A stretch of 64,000 nt of DNA from RPQJ01 sp963777725 (lineage in GTDB: Bacteria > Pseudomonadota > Gammaproteobacteria > Steroidobacterales > Steroidobacteraceae): positions 108,847-172,846 of the forward strand of contig CAVZRR010000006.1 in NCBI GenBank assembly GCA_963777725.1. Reading direction: 5' to 3'. A program made the translations under genes and the position numbers. Positions within the stretch are counted from its first letter, which is position 1. Each line of letters begins with the position of its first letter. The notes under the pieces are model-generated. The model ran no database searches. It worked only from the letters and a program-made list of their open reading frames with translations, and was not told the DNA's origin. Positions 52,475 through 60,368 of the stretch are shown here, one piece after another.

Positions 52475-53893
52475 CTAGAGCGAGTCCGACGCGTAATCGG
52501 CCAGCCGTGACCGCTCGCCGCGCGTCAACGTAATGTGCCCGTAATGGGGCCAGCCGTGGAAGCGGTTGACGACGTAGGTGAGGCCCGACGTCGTCTCCGA
52601 AAGGTACGGCGAGTCGATCTGCGCGATGTTGCCCAGGCAGACGATCTTGGTGCCGGGGCCCGCCCGCGTCACCAGCGCCTTCATCTGCTTCGGCGTCAGG
52701 TTCTGCGCCTCGTCGAGGATGATGTAGCGGTTGAGAAACGTGCGGCCGCGCATGAAATTGAGCGAGCGGATCTTGATCCGGTTGCGCAGCAGGTCGTTGG
52801 TCGCGGCCCGGCCCCAGCTGCCGCCTTCCTGGCTCTGCGTCAGCACTTCGAGGTTGTCCATCAGGGCGCCCATCCAGGGCTCCATCTTTTCCTCCTCCGT
52901 GCCGGGCAGGAAGCCGATGTCTTCGCCCAGGGGAATGGTCACCCGCGTCATGATGATTTCGTTGAAGCGGTTCGTCTCGAGCGTCTGGGCCAGCCCTGCG
53001 GCGAGCGTCAGCAGCGTCTTGCCCGTGCCCGCAGGACCGAGGATCGTCACGAGGTCGATCTCCGGGTCGAGCAGCAGGTTGAGGGCGAAGTTCTGCTCCC
53101 GGTTGCGGGCCGAGATGCCCCAGACGCCGTGGCGTTCGCGGCGGAAGTCGCGGACCACCTCGAGCACCGCGGAGTCGCCCTCGATGCGGCGCACGACAGC
53201 CTCGAGTCCCTGCGCTTCCGCCTGGTAGACGAACTGGTTCGGCGTCCAGCCCGCAGCGGTCCGACCGCGGACGCGATAAAAGGAACGTCCCTGCTCGTGC
53301 CAGGATTCGAGGTTCTTGCTGGCGCGGTCCCAGAAATTGGCCGGCAATTCCTCGACCCCGGTGTAGAGGAGGTCGGCGTCCTCGATCGTCTTGTCGCTGT
53401 AATAGTCTTCCGCATGCACGCCGATGATCGCGGCCTTGATGCGCAGGTTGATGTCCTTCGACACCAGCGTGACCAGGGCCTTCGGATGCTCGCGCTGCAG
53501 CGCTGCGGTGTTGGCAAGGATCGCATTGTCCGCGCCGTGGCCGGGGAGGGTGTCCGGGAGCCCGGAGGCCAGCTGCCGGGTCTGGAAGAACAGTCGCCCG
53601 TGGGGCGGCTTCTTGCCGTTGATCACTGCCTTGGCCGCCGGCAGCTCGAGTCCGCGGTCGATCTGCTGCTTGGTCGCGCTCGCCATCAGCTCGTCGAGGA
53701 AGCGGCTCACCTGGCGGACGTTGCGCGCCGCCTCCGACATGCCCTTCTTGCCCGCGTCGAGTTCCTCGAGCACGGTCATCGGTATGAAGATGTCGTGCTC
53801 CTCGAACCGGAAGATCGCGGTCGGATCGTGCATCAGCACGTTCGTGTCGAGGACGAAGATGCGGCGCTGCGCGGGCGGCTTCTTGACGGGCAA
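52475..53893 (-). CDS. PhoH-family protein with N-terminal PIN domain (YlaK-like)
   Basis: A protein of about 472 residues. An N-terminal PIN nuclease-like domain (IFVLDTNVLMHDPTAIFRFE, VLEELDAGKKGMSEAARNVR, VSKDINLRIKAAIIGVHAED) is joined to a PhoH ATPase domain with Walker A LGPAGTGKTLL, YIILDEAQNLTPKQMKALVT and PYLSETTSGLTYVVNRF. PIN-PhoH proteins act as RNA helicase/nucleases in some bacteria. The TTG start at 53893 is chosen for its GGAG site and because homology begins just after; a GTG at 53989 inside bcp is the alternative. Confidence 0.9.
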   Translation of the reverse strand: MPVKKPPAQRRIFVLDTNVLMHDPTAIFRFEEHDIFIPMTVLEELDAGKKGMSEAARNVRQVSRFLDELMASATKQQIDRGLELPAAKAVINGKKPPHGRLFFQTRQLASGLPDTLPGHGADNAILANTAALQREHPKALVTLVSKDINLRIKAAIIGVHAEDYYSDKTIEDADLLYTGVEELPANFWDRASKNLESWHEQGRSFYRVRGRTAAGWTPNQFVYQAEAQGLEAVVRRIEGDSAVLEVVRDFRRERHGVWGISARNREQNFALNLLLDPEIDLVTILGPAGTGKTLLTLAAGLAQTLETNRFNEIIMTRVTIPLGEDIGFLPGTEEEKMEPWMGALMDNLEVLTQSQEGGSWGRAATNDLLRNRIKIRSLNFMRGRTFLNRYIILDEAQNLTPKQMKALVTRAGPGTKIVCLGNIAQIDSPYLSETTSGLTYVVNRFHGWPHYGHITLTRGERSRLADYASDSL

Positions 53894-53925
53894 CTGGGGG
53901 CTCCGTGCGGGGCGGCGGGCGGGGC

Positions 53926-54399
53926 TCAGAGCGCGCGAGCGGCGACGAGGACCTCCTCGGCGTGCCCGTCGACCTTGACCTTGCGCCACTCCTGGCGCAG
54001 CACGCCCTTCGCGTCGATCAGGAACGTGCTGCGTTCGACGCCCAGGTACTTCCTGCCATACATGCTCTTTTCCTTGATCACGTCGAAGATCCCGCAGACC
54101 GTCTTGTCCACGTCGGCCAGCAGCTCGAACGGGAACTCGAACTTCGCCTTGAATTTCTCGTGCGACGCGAGCGAGTCGGGCGATACGCCGACGATGTCCG
54201 TGCCGGCCTTGCGGAACTGGGCGTGCAGGTCACGGAACGCGATGCCTTCCTTGGTGCAGCCGGACGTGTTGTCCTTCGGGTAGAAGTAGACGACGAGCTT
54301 GCGCCCTGCCGCCGCCGAAAGTTTCCAAGGCTTGCCGCCCGTGGCCGCCACGGAGAAATCCGGCACCTTCTTGCCGATCGTCGCAGTCTTTTCAGCCAT
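53926..54399 (-). CDS. bcp: Thioredoxin-dependent peroxiredoxin, Bcp/PrxQ type
   Basis: A 157-residue peroxiredoxin. The peroxidatic Cys is C48 in YPKDNTSGCTKEGIAFRDL. DIVGVSPDSLASHEKFKAKF, LLADVDKTVCGIFDV and RSTFLIDAKGVLRQEWRKVK follow. The resolving Cys that normally lies five residues after the first in PrxQ is absent; C101 is the only other obvious candidate, so the catalytic cycle may differ. A second Bcp-like gene lies at 57.8-58.3 kb. Confidence 0.93.
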   Translation of the reverse strand: MAEKTATIGKKVPDFSVAATGGKPWKLSAAAGRKLVVYFYPKDNTSGCTKEGIAFRDLHAQFRKAGTDIVGVSPDSLASHEKFKAKFEFPFELLADVDKTVCGIFDVIKEKSMYGRKYLGVERSTFLIDAKGVLRQEWRKVKVDGHAEEVLVAARAL

Positions 54400-54405
54400 G
54401 AGGCC

Positions 54406-54936
54406 TCACGCCTTGAGCGGTTCGAGGATTGCGTCCAGGTTGAGGTGGTCGCACAGGTCGAGGAATTCTTCGCGCAGCGCCGCGATGTGGATGCGCGTCG
54501 GCACGTGCACGACCATGTAGACGGAGAACATCGGCGCGCCCGTGTGCGCAGCGCTGTAGCTGCGCGTGTTGATGTCGCCGATGTCGATGCCACGCGACGA
54601 GAAAAACCCGGCGAGCGAGTGGAGCACGCCCGGCTGGTCGAGGCAGACGACGTCCACGGTGTAGGAGACCATGTCCGTGCGCGGCGGGCGCGCTTCGGTG
54701 CGACGGCTGTTGATCGTGAGTCCGGCCGTCTCCGCCAGCTTGGCGAGTTCGCCCTCGAGCTTGGCCAGCGTATGCCAGTTGCCGGACACCAGCATGAGCG
54801 TGGCGAACTCGTTGCCGAGCGCGGTCATGCGGCTTTCGAGGATGTTGCCGCCGCATTCGACGATCACGCGGGTCAGGTCGTAGACGAGGCCCGTGCGGTC
54901 ATTACCGATGGCAGAAATCGCGATGAGTTGGTTCAT
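54406..54936 (-). CDS. gcvR: Tandem ACT-domain protein GcvR-like
   Basis: A 176-residue protein made of two ACT domains: AISAIGNDRTGLVYDLTRVI, VECGGNILESRMTALGNEFA and VDVVCLDQPGVLHSLAGFFS, SRGIDIGDINTRSYSAAHTG. In E. coli GcvR antagonises GcvA at the glycine-cleavage operon, but no gcvA or gcvTHP is in the window. In this group the gene typically precedes bcp, as here (6-nt gap). ATG 54936 is chosen; a longer frame lacks homology. Confidence 0.9.
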   Translation of the reverse strand: MNQLIAISAIGNDRTGLVYDLTRVIVECGGNILESRMTALGNEFATLMLVSGNWHTLAKLEGELAKLAETAGLTINSRRTEARPPRTDMVSYTVDVVCLDQPGVLHSLAGFFSSRGIDIGDINTRSYSAAHTGAPMFSVYMVVHVPTRIHIAALREEFLDLCDHLNLDAILEPLKA

Positions 54937-55050
54937 AGGCTCCCTGAGGCGGCAGTGTAGCGGGGCAGCGTGCCGCCGTACACGCGCGCGTTCCTTGCGC
55001 CGCACGGCATTGCTTCAGTAGCATCGAAGGGTCGCAGGCGAGGGGTCACC

Positions 55051-55932
55051 ATGTTCGAGGGCAGCATCCCGGCACTCGTCACGCCGATGGGCGAGGACGG
55101 GTCGATCGATTTCGGTGCCTGGGAGAAGCTGCTCGATTTCCACCTCTCGGCCGGGACCGACGGCGTGGTGGTCGGCGGCACGACCGGCGAGTCGCCTGTG
55201 CTCGAGCGCGGCGAGATCGAGGAACTCATTCGTCGCGCGAAGTCGCAGATCGGCGGGCGCATTCCGGTCATCGCGGGCAGTGGCACCAACAGCACGGCCG
55301 GGTCCGTCGCGTTGTCGCGAGCCGCCGAGGCTGCGGGCGCCGATGCGCTGCTGGTCGTCACGCCCTATTACAACAAGCCGACCCAGGAAGGCCTGTTCCA
55401 GCACTTCAGTGCCGTGGCGGACGCGGTCGACATTCCGTTGATCCTCTACAACGTGCCCGGACGGACCGCCTGCGACATGCTGGCGGACACGGTGGCGCGG
55501 TTGTCGCAGCACCCCCGGATCGTCGGCGTCAAGGAAGCTACGGGCGACATCGCGCGCGGCGCGGCGATCCTGCGCCAGGCGAGACCCGGGTTCCTGCTGT
55601 TGAGCGGCGACGATCCGACCGCCGCGGAGTTGATCCGCATCGGCGCCCGCGGCGTCATCTCGGTGACAGCCAACGTCGCGGCCAGGGCCATGCACGAGCT
55701 CTGCGCGGCCGGGCTGGCCGGTCGCCACGGCGAGGCCATGGCCATCAACGAACGCCTGATCCCGCTGCACAAGGCGCTGTTCGTCGAGTCGAACCCGATC
55801 CCGGTGAAGTGGGCGGTCCACCGTCTGGGGCTGATTGGTCCGGGAATCCGGCTGCCGCTCACGCCATTATCCGCGCCGCTGCACGGCGCCGTCGCCGCGG
55901 CGATGGCGGCTGCGGGCGTCGAAACGGGCTGA
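55051..55932 (+). CDS. dapA: 4-hydroxy-tetrahydrodipicolinate synthase
   Basis: A 293-residue aldolase-type enzyme condensing pyruvate and aspartate semialdehyde for lysine and diaminopimelate. The Schiff-base Lys is K161 (IVGVKEATGD). Y133 is in LILYNVPGRTA, and T44/T45 in GGTTGES are the other catalytic residues. VTPYYNKPTQEGLFQHFSA is also diagnostic. It diverges from gcvR. A GCGAGGGGTCACC stretch precedes the ATG. Confidence 0.96.
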   Translation: MFEGSIPALVTPMGEDGSIDFGAWEKLLDFHLSAGTDGVVVGGTTGESPVLERGEIEELIRRAKSQIGGRIPVIAGSGTNSTAGSVALSRAAEAAGADALLVVTPYYNKPTQEGLFQHFSAVADAVDIPLILYNVPGRTACDMLADTVARLSQHPRIVGVKEATGDIARGAAILRQARPGFLLLSGDDPTAAELIRIGARGVISVTANVAARAMHELCAAGLAGRHGEAMAINERLIPLHKALFVESNPIPVKWAVHRLGLIGPGIRLPLTPLSAPLHGAVAAAMAAAGVETG

Positions 55933-55942
55933 ATGCCCGGGC

Positions 55943-55971
55943 TTTTCCGCGGCAGGGCGAACGTGTAGTCT
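55943..55971 (+). promoter_or_regulatory. Candidate promoter of tRNA-Ser with GC-rich discriminator
   Basis: TTTTCC and TAGTCT are separated by 17 nt, followed by the discriminator CTGCGCCCCC just upstream of the tRNA. This fits a growth-rate controlled stable-RNA promoter, though both boxes are imperfect. Confidence 0.4.
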
Positions 55972-55985
55972 CTGCGCCCCCGTCC

Positions 55986-56077
55986 GGAGAGGTGGCCGAG
56001 TGGTCGAAGGCGCTGGACTGGAATTCCAGTTACATCCTCACAGGTGTACGTGGGTTCGAATCCCACCCTCTCCGCCA
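55986..56077 (+). tRNA. tRNA-Ser (GGA)
   Basis: A 92-nt tRNA with the long variable arm of class II. The acceptor is GGAGAGG/CCTCTCC with discriminator G and encoded CCA. The anticodon stem CTGGA/TCCAG holds the loop CTGGAAT, giving anticodon GGA (Ser, UCC/UCU). The T-arm contains GGTTCGAATCCC. Confidence 0.97.
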
Positions 56078-56086
56078 GCAAAAGAG

Positions 56087-56108
56087 AACGCCCCGCGAGG
56101 GGCGTTTT
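56087..56108 (+). terminator. Intrinsic terminator after tRNA-Ser
   Basis: Stem AACGCCCC / GGGGCGTT with GCGA loop, 9 nt after the tRNA and running into TTTT. Confidence 0.88.
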
Positions 56109-56213
56109 CGTCGCTGGCGTCCGCCACGGCTGACTCATTTCGCCACGCTCTTTCGCCGTGCTCGCCGCGCCTGCGCCCCGCAGCCCGCAGTCGAACGCAT
56201 CGCCGGCGAGACG

Positions 56214-57149
56214 ATGGGCACGACCTACGACGTCACGGTCACTCACCGCCCGGATGGGATACGGCGCAGCGACCTCGAGTCGACGATCGACGCGGTGCTC
56301 GCCGACATCAATCGACACCTCTCGACCTACGACCCGTCGAGCGAGATCTCGCGCTTCAATGCCAATGCAAGCACCGACTGGACTCTTGTTTCGCCGGTGC
56401 TGCTTGATGCCGTGACTCAGTCCGCGCAGGTGAGTCGCGCAACGAATGGCGCGTTCGACGTCACCGTGGGACCGATCGTCAAAGCGTGGGGATTTGGTTC
56501 GGGGGCCGACGACGCTACGGATCCGCCTGCCAGCGACCAGCTCGAGCGATTGAGGGCGGCGGCGGGCTACGACAAGCTCGAGGCTCGCGTCGATCCACCG
56601 GCTTTGCGCAAATCCATGCCGGCCCTGCAGATCGACGTCGACGGCATCGCGCCGGGCATCGCGGTCGATCGCATCGCCGAACGATTCGAGGCCTTGGGTG
56701 TTCGCGATTACCTGGTGGAGCTGGGCGGCGAGGTGCGTGCGCGCGGACTCAGCCCGTCGGGTCGCGCGTGGCGAGTGGCGGTCGAGGCGCCCGTCGCGGG
56801 CGAACGGCGACCCCATGCGCTGCTGGAACTCGACGGGTTCGCCGTGTCGACCTCAGGCGACTATCGGGACTTTCGCGAAACGGCGGGCCGCCGCGTCTCG
56901 CACACGATCGACCCGCGCACCGCGGCTCCCGTCACGCACCGGCTGACTTCCGTGACCGTGGTCCACGCCTCGACGGCAATGGCGGACGCATTTTCCACCG
57001 CACTGATGGTGCTGGGGCCGGACGAGGGCATGGATGCGGCACGCCGCCTCGGCCTTGCCGCGCTCTTCATCGCGCGACCGCAAGGCGCGGGTCCTTTCAT
57101 CGAGTCGCAGACGCCCGAATTCGCGCGGTTTCGCCGGCCGTTGCCATGA
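56214..57149 (+). CDS. apbE: FAD:protein FMN transferase ApbE (N-terminus unclear)
   Basis: ApbE attaches FMN to target proteins such as Nqr/Rnf subunits. From ATG 56214 the protein is 311 residues: MGTTYDVTVTHRPDGIRRSD, LSTYDPSSEISRFNA, FDVTVGPIVKAWGFG, IDVDGIAPGIAVDRIAERFE, YLVELGGEVRARGLSPSGRA, DGFAVSTSGDYRDFRE, SHTIDPRTAAPVTH and a metal-site ASTAMADAFSTALMVLG. Upstream in frame lies ACAPQPAVERIAGET, which looks like the post-lipobox start of a normal ApbE. No intact signal peptide or start codon precedes it, only tRNA and terminator sequence. The export signal therefore appears damaged or shifted. Confidence 0.85.
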   Translation: MGTTYDVTVTHRPDGIRRSDLESTIDAVLADINRHLSTYDPSSEISRFNANASTDWTLVSPVLLDAVTQSAQVSRATNGAFDVTVGPIVKAWGFGSGADDATDPPASDQLERLRAAAGYDKLEARVDPPALRKSMPALQIDVDGIAPGIAVDRIAERFEALGVRDYLVELGGEVRARGLSPSGRAWRVAVEAPVAGERRPHALLELDGFAVSTSGDYRDFRETAGRRVSHTIDPRTAAPVTHRLTSVTVVHASTAMADAFSTALMVLGPDEGMDAARRLGLAALFIARPQGAGPFIESQTPEFARFRRPLP

Positions 57150-57165
57150 CGGCTATGATCCACCC

Positions 57166-57759
57166 ATGAGCGACCCGCTGACACGCCTGCGCCGGCAACC
57201 GATGCTCATTCCGTTGCTGTTGCCGTTGCTCGCGGTGATTGCAGCGGGCGCGGGGGTGTTCTGGCTCGGAACCTGGGCGCGCACGACGGTCGTGATCCTC
57301 GTGCGACATGGCGAGGCCGCCACGACGACGACCGGCGATCCCGAATTGAGCCTGGCCGGCGAGCGACGCGCAGCTCGCCTCGGTGAATTCATCGCCGACA
57401 CGCTGCCGGGCAACCCGGTGGATCACCTCTATGCGGCGGACACCCGCCGGGCTCAACAGACCGCCGCCTCGGTGGCCAATCAGTTCAAGCTGCCGATCAA
57501 CCTGCTGGCTGGCAGCGATTGGGCTCGCTTGCCAAGTCGCATCAAGAAGGAACACCGGGGGCAAACGGTCGTCGTCGTCGGCTACGCCACCACGTTGCCC
57601 GGGGTCCTGAACCAGCTGGGTGCGCCATCGATCAGCATCGCCGACGACGATTACGAGTCCGTCTACGTCGTGGTGATGCCGAGTCCCGGGCCGAACCGGA
57701 CGTTCAGGCTGCGTTACGGGCCGGAAACGCCGCGGCCGGAAACGCCACAAGGGAATTGA
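57166..57759 (+). CDS. Membrane-anchored histidine phosphatase superfamily protein
   Basis: A 197-residue protein with an N-terminal membrane anchor (MLIPLLLPLLAVIAAGAGVFWLG, about residues 13-35) and a phosphoglycerate mutase-like domain. The catalytic motif is VVILVRHGEAATTTTGDPEL, with LSLAGERRAARLGEFIADTL, YAADTRRAQQTAASVANQF and VVVGYATTLPGVLNQLGAPS. The usual second catalytic His (in GHN/GHS motifs) appears as GYA here, so activity may be lost or altered. Substrate unknown. It follows apbE by 16 nt. Confidence 0.78.
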   Translation: MSDPLTRLRRQPMLIPLLLPLLAVIAAGAGVFWLGTWARTTVVILVRHGEAATTTTGDPELSLAGERRAARLGEFIADTLPGNPVDHLYAADTRRAQQTAASVANQFKLPINLLAGSDWARLPSRIKKEHRGQTVVVVGYATTLPGVLNQLGAPSISIADDDYESVYVVVMPSPGPNRTFRLRYGPETPRPETPQGN

Positions 57760-57817
57760 TTAAAATTCGAGATATTGTTCTAAGTATCTGATCAGTAACT
57801 ATTTAGACGCGCCTGAC
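57760..57817. other. AT-rich convergent spacer
   Basis: The sequence from about 57756 to 57805 is markedly AT-rich compared with the surrounding GC-rich DNA. It holds a weak inverted repeat (AGATA...TATCT) between the stops of two convergent genes. No promoter or gene is supported. Confidence 0.4.
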
Positions 57818-58259
57818 TTAATCGCATTCAGGACGAACGCCTCGTGCGCGCCAATCCTGCAGGTCCGCCAGCACCGAGTCCTGGATCTTGCCGTCCCGGC
57901 CGATCAGGTAGGTGCCACGCCGGACGCCGAAGCCGAGCGGACCGTCGAGGTCGTAGGCCTTCACCACGGTCTTGTCGGGGTCCGCGAGCAGCGGGAAGTT
58001 GAGTCCGTGCTGGTCCGCGAAGCGCCGATGCGACTGCGACGTCCTGCGGGCTGACGCCGACGACCCGCAGCTTGGCCTTCAGCAGGTCCTGGTGCAGGTC
58101 ACGGAAGCTGCAGGCTTCCTTCGTGCACCCGGGCGTGAAGTCCGCAGGGTAGAAATAGAGGATCAGCGGACCGTCCGCGAGCAGCGACTTGAGCGTGTGA
58201 CGCCGGCCGTCCTGGTCGGGCAAGTCGAATTCCGGAGCCTTGCGGCCGTTCTCAAGCAT
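57818..58259 (-). pseudogene. Bcp-like peroxiredoxin, interrupted by a single-base frameshift
   Basis: The first part, MLENGRKAPEFDLPDQDGRR, reads through the peroxidatic Cys motif YPADFTPGCTKEACSFRDLH (C-x4-C pair present, as in PrxQ) to VVGVSPQDV. The rest is in the next frame: SHRRFADQHGLNFPLLADPD, KTVVKAYDLDGPLGFGVRRG, TYLIGRDGKIQDSVLADLQD. Removing one base at 58037 joins them as QDVQSHRRFA and gives 146 residues ending at 57818. Unlike the upstream bcp, this copy keeps both cysteines. It overlaps the GNAT gene by 8 nt. Confidence 0.82.
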
Positions 58260-58743
58260 GGTTCGCCCCTCGCGCCGGTTGCACGGCGCCTGAATAGTCC
58301 ACTTCCATGACGCGATAGCCGCCATCCTCGAGCCCGCAGCGGCGATAGGTGGCCTGTGCCCGCTCATTTTCGCGCTCGACGTACAACCGGATGCCGCAGA
58401 CCGACCGGTCGCCCTCCGCGAGGGATTCCAGATGGCGGAAGAGTGCGCGGAACACGCCGGCACGCCGGGCGTCCGGCGTCACGAAGACACTCTGGATCCA
58501 CCAGAACGTGCCGTTGCGCCAGTCGCTCCACTCGTAGGTGATCATCAACTGGCCGACGACCCGACCGTCGCGCTCGGCGACGAAGTAGCGGCCTTTCGCC
58601 GGATCGTCGAGCACGGCCCGCACGCCGAGCCGGACGGTCGCAGGGTCGAGCTGCTTGTGCTCCGCCTCGAGCGCCATCGCGATATTGCCTTGCGCGAGGA
58701 ACTCGGCGTCGGCGTCGACAGCAGGGCGAACCGTCAGCGTCAT
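58252..58743 (-). CDS. GNAT-family N-acetyltransferase
   Basis: A 163-residue acetyltransferase. The order is typical: LTVRPAVDADAEFLAQGNIA at the N-terminus, FVAERDGRVVGQLMITYEWS, then the acetyl-CoA loop VFVTPDARRAGVFRALFRHL (a divergent R-x-x-G-x-F/A form) and LYVERENERAQATYRRCGLED. Substrate unknown. It is probably co-transcribed with the downstream peroxiredoxin. Confidence 0.88.
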   Translation of the reverse strand: MTLTVRPAVDADAEFLAQGNIAMALEAEHKQLDPATVRLGVRAVLDDPAKGRYFVAERDGRVVGQLMITYEWSDWRNGTFWWIQSVFVTPDARRAGVFRALFRHLESLAEGDRSVCGIRLYVERENERAQATYRRCGLEDGGYRVMEVDYSGAVQPARGANHA

Positions 58744-58774
58744 CGGCCGATCATACAGCCGCTGCAGGTTCGAG

Positions 58775-58802
58775 TTGCGGTGCGAAGGTCCGGTGCTACA
58801 AT
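58775..58802 (+). promoter_or_regulatory. Promoter of the tRNA-Ala/tRNA-Arg pair
   Basis: TTGCGG, 16-nt spacer, TACAAT, then a GC discriminator (GCGCGCCC). The predicted start lies about 8 nt before the tRNA-Ala 5' end. Confidence 0.7.
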
Positions 58803-58816
58803 GCGCGCCCTCACGT

Positions 58817-58892
<76 letters not shown>

Positions 58893-58910
58893 TTTTTTCC
58901 CCGGCCCCGT

Positions 58911-58986
58911 GCCCCGGTAGCTCAGTGGATAGAGCGACCGCCTCCTAAGCGGTAGGTCGTCGGTTCAACTCCGGCCCGGGGCGCCA
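58911..58986 (+). tRNA. tRNA-Arg (CCT)
   Basis: A 76-nt tRNA, 18 nt after tRNA-Ala. The acceptor is GCCCCGG/CCGGGGC with encoded CCA. The anticodon stem ACCGC/GCGGT holds the loop CTCCTAA, anticodon CCT (codon AGG). The T-loop is TTCAACT. Confidence 0.95.
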
Positions 58987-59004
58987 TCGAAGACCATGGC
59001 GCCC
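58979..59004 (+). terminator. Hairpin overlapping the tRNA-Arg 3' end
   Basis: GGGCGCCA (the last bases of the tRNA including CCA) pairs with TGGCGCCC across a 10-nt loop. A 14-bp palindrome GGCGCCCGGGCGCC overlaps the right arm. No T-run follows. It may stop transcription or compete with tRNA folding. Confidence 0.4.
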
Positions 59005-59088
59005 GGGCGCCGGTTGCGGCCGCGCGAAAGGCTGCCAGGCCGGCAGAGCTTCCGCGCGACCGCTGATCGAGTCGTCGACGGGCGACCG

Positions 59089-60176
59089 TCACGGCGCAAT
59101 GCGCAACACCTGGCCGTTGGTTGCTGAAGTGCCGAAATTCGTCACGTAGACGGCTCCGTCCGCGCCGACGGCGATACCGCCCGGGAAGATCAATCCGTCG
59201 GCGATCGTCGTGCGTTCGCCGTTGGATGCGACCCGGATGAGCCGTCCCGGTGGCCCCGGTGGCAATCCGCCCTTGAATACCTCGAGAACGTACATCTCAC
59301 CGTTGTGGCCGAACGCGATGTCGATGATGCCGGTGAAATCCGTGGCGTACACCTCCGGCTGGCCGCCCTCCGGTGGTACGCGGAAGACGCTCGCCTTGCC
59401 AACGGGAAACGGAACGCCGGTGAGCTGTCCGACGTACAGGAATCCGTCAGGGCCCTCGACGACACACGTCGGAACTGCCTGCGAGGAGATGAAAGGGGCC
59501 GGGACAGTCTGCTCTGGAAATACAGCCAGTGTTCTGGTGCGCCCGTTCGCGAGCGACTGCACCAGGCTGTTGCCGCCGGCGTCGGCGACGACACGACGGA
59601 ACAGGAGCGCGGCCAGGCCATACGGGTTGCTGTCGATCGCGCCGCCCGCCGGATTCCTGAGCTGTTCATGCCTCGAGATGTCGCCGACTGGCAACAGCCA
59701 GCCGAACGGCGTCACCCAGTGCACGGTGCCGAAGAACTTGCCTGCCTTGCCGAGATCCTCACGTGCGGCGGGATCCCCGCCCAATCCGGCTAGGACGAAC
59801 ATCTGTCCGAACGGGCCGAAGGCCACGTCGACTGCGCCTTCGGCAGCCCCGACTCCCGGATCGACGGCCAGCGACGGAAGATTTCGCACGATTCGCTTCG
59901 GCGGTGTCGAGCCGGTCGTATCCACGCGCGTGACTGCTCCCGTGTAGCCGAGGCACCGGACGGCGGTCGACCCAGGTTCGGGAGCGGCGACGCAAACGGT
60001 GCTCTTGCCGCCGGCACCGGCCTCGGCGACGTAGAGCTGCCCGGTATTGCTGAACGCGAGGCCGCGCGGATTGGCAAGGCCGGTTGCGATGACTTGCGGC
60101 GCGGCGAGGGCACCGCCGCCGCCGTTAAGCTGAGGAGGGTCACCGTGAGAGCCGCAAATGCTGGAATCGCCTTCAT
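59089..60176 (-). CDS. ScyD/ScyE-like secreted beta-propeller protein (signal peptide in shifted frame)
   Basis: A protein of about 362 residues with NHL/SMP-30-like propeller repeats: IATGLANPRGLAFSNTGQLY, VAEAGAGGKSTVC, VDVAFGPFGQMFVLAGLGGD, VEGPDGFLYVGQLTGVPFP, IDIAFGHNGEMYVLEVFKGG and GIAVGADGAVYVTNFGTSA. This matches the ScyD/ScyE-type family; catalytic role unknown. The signal peptide MKAIPAFAALTVTLLSLTAA (start 60176) is in a different frame from the propeller. A one-base loss in the GCC-repeat at 60112-60124 explains this. Without repair the protein would not be exported. Confidence 0.8.
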
Positions 60177-60368
60177 TGCAATCTCCCTGGTTGGACGTGT
60201 TGAGTGGGGCGAACGAATCACGAAACGAGTCCCATCGCGTTTGAACGTGAAGTACCAACCGGATCACGGTCAGCGGTCGCTGCGCTGACCGATCGCCTGC
60301 CTTCTTGATGACGTCCAGGTAATCGGTCGACTCGTTTTCCGGCCGTGTACCTCGATTCGCCGACGCAT

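Noticed and set aside
55809..56213. ApbE reading frame extended upstream through tRNA-Ser
   Set aside because: The frame passes through a confident tRNA and a terminator; those codons cannot be part of the protein.
58979..59004. Integration (att) site at the tRNA-Arg 3' end
   Set aside because: The repeated bases are an inverted, not direct, copy, and no integrase or second attachment repeat is visible downstream.
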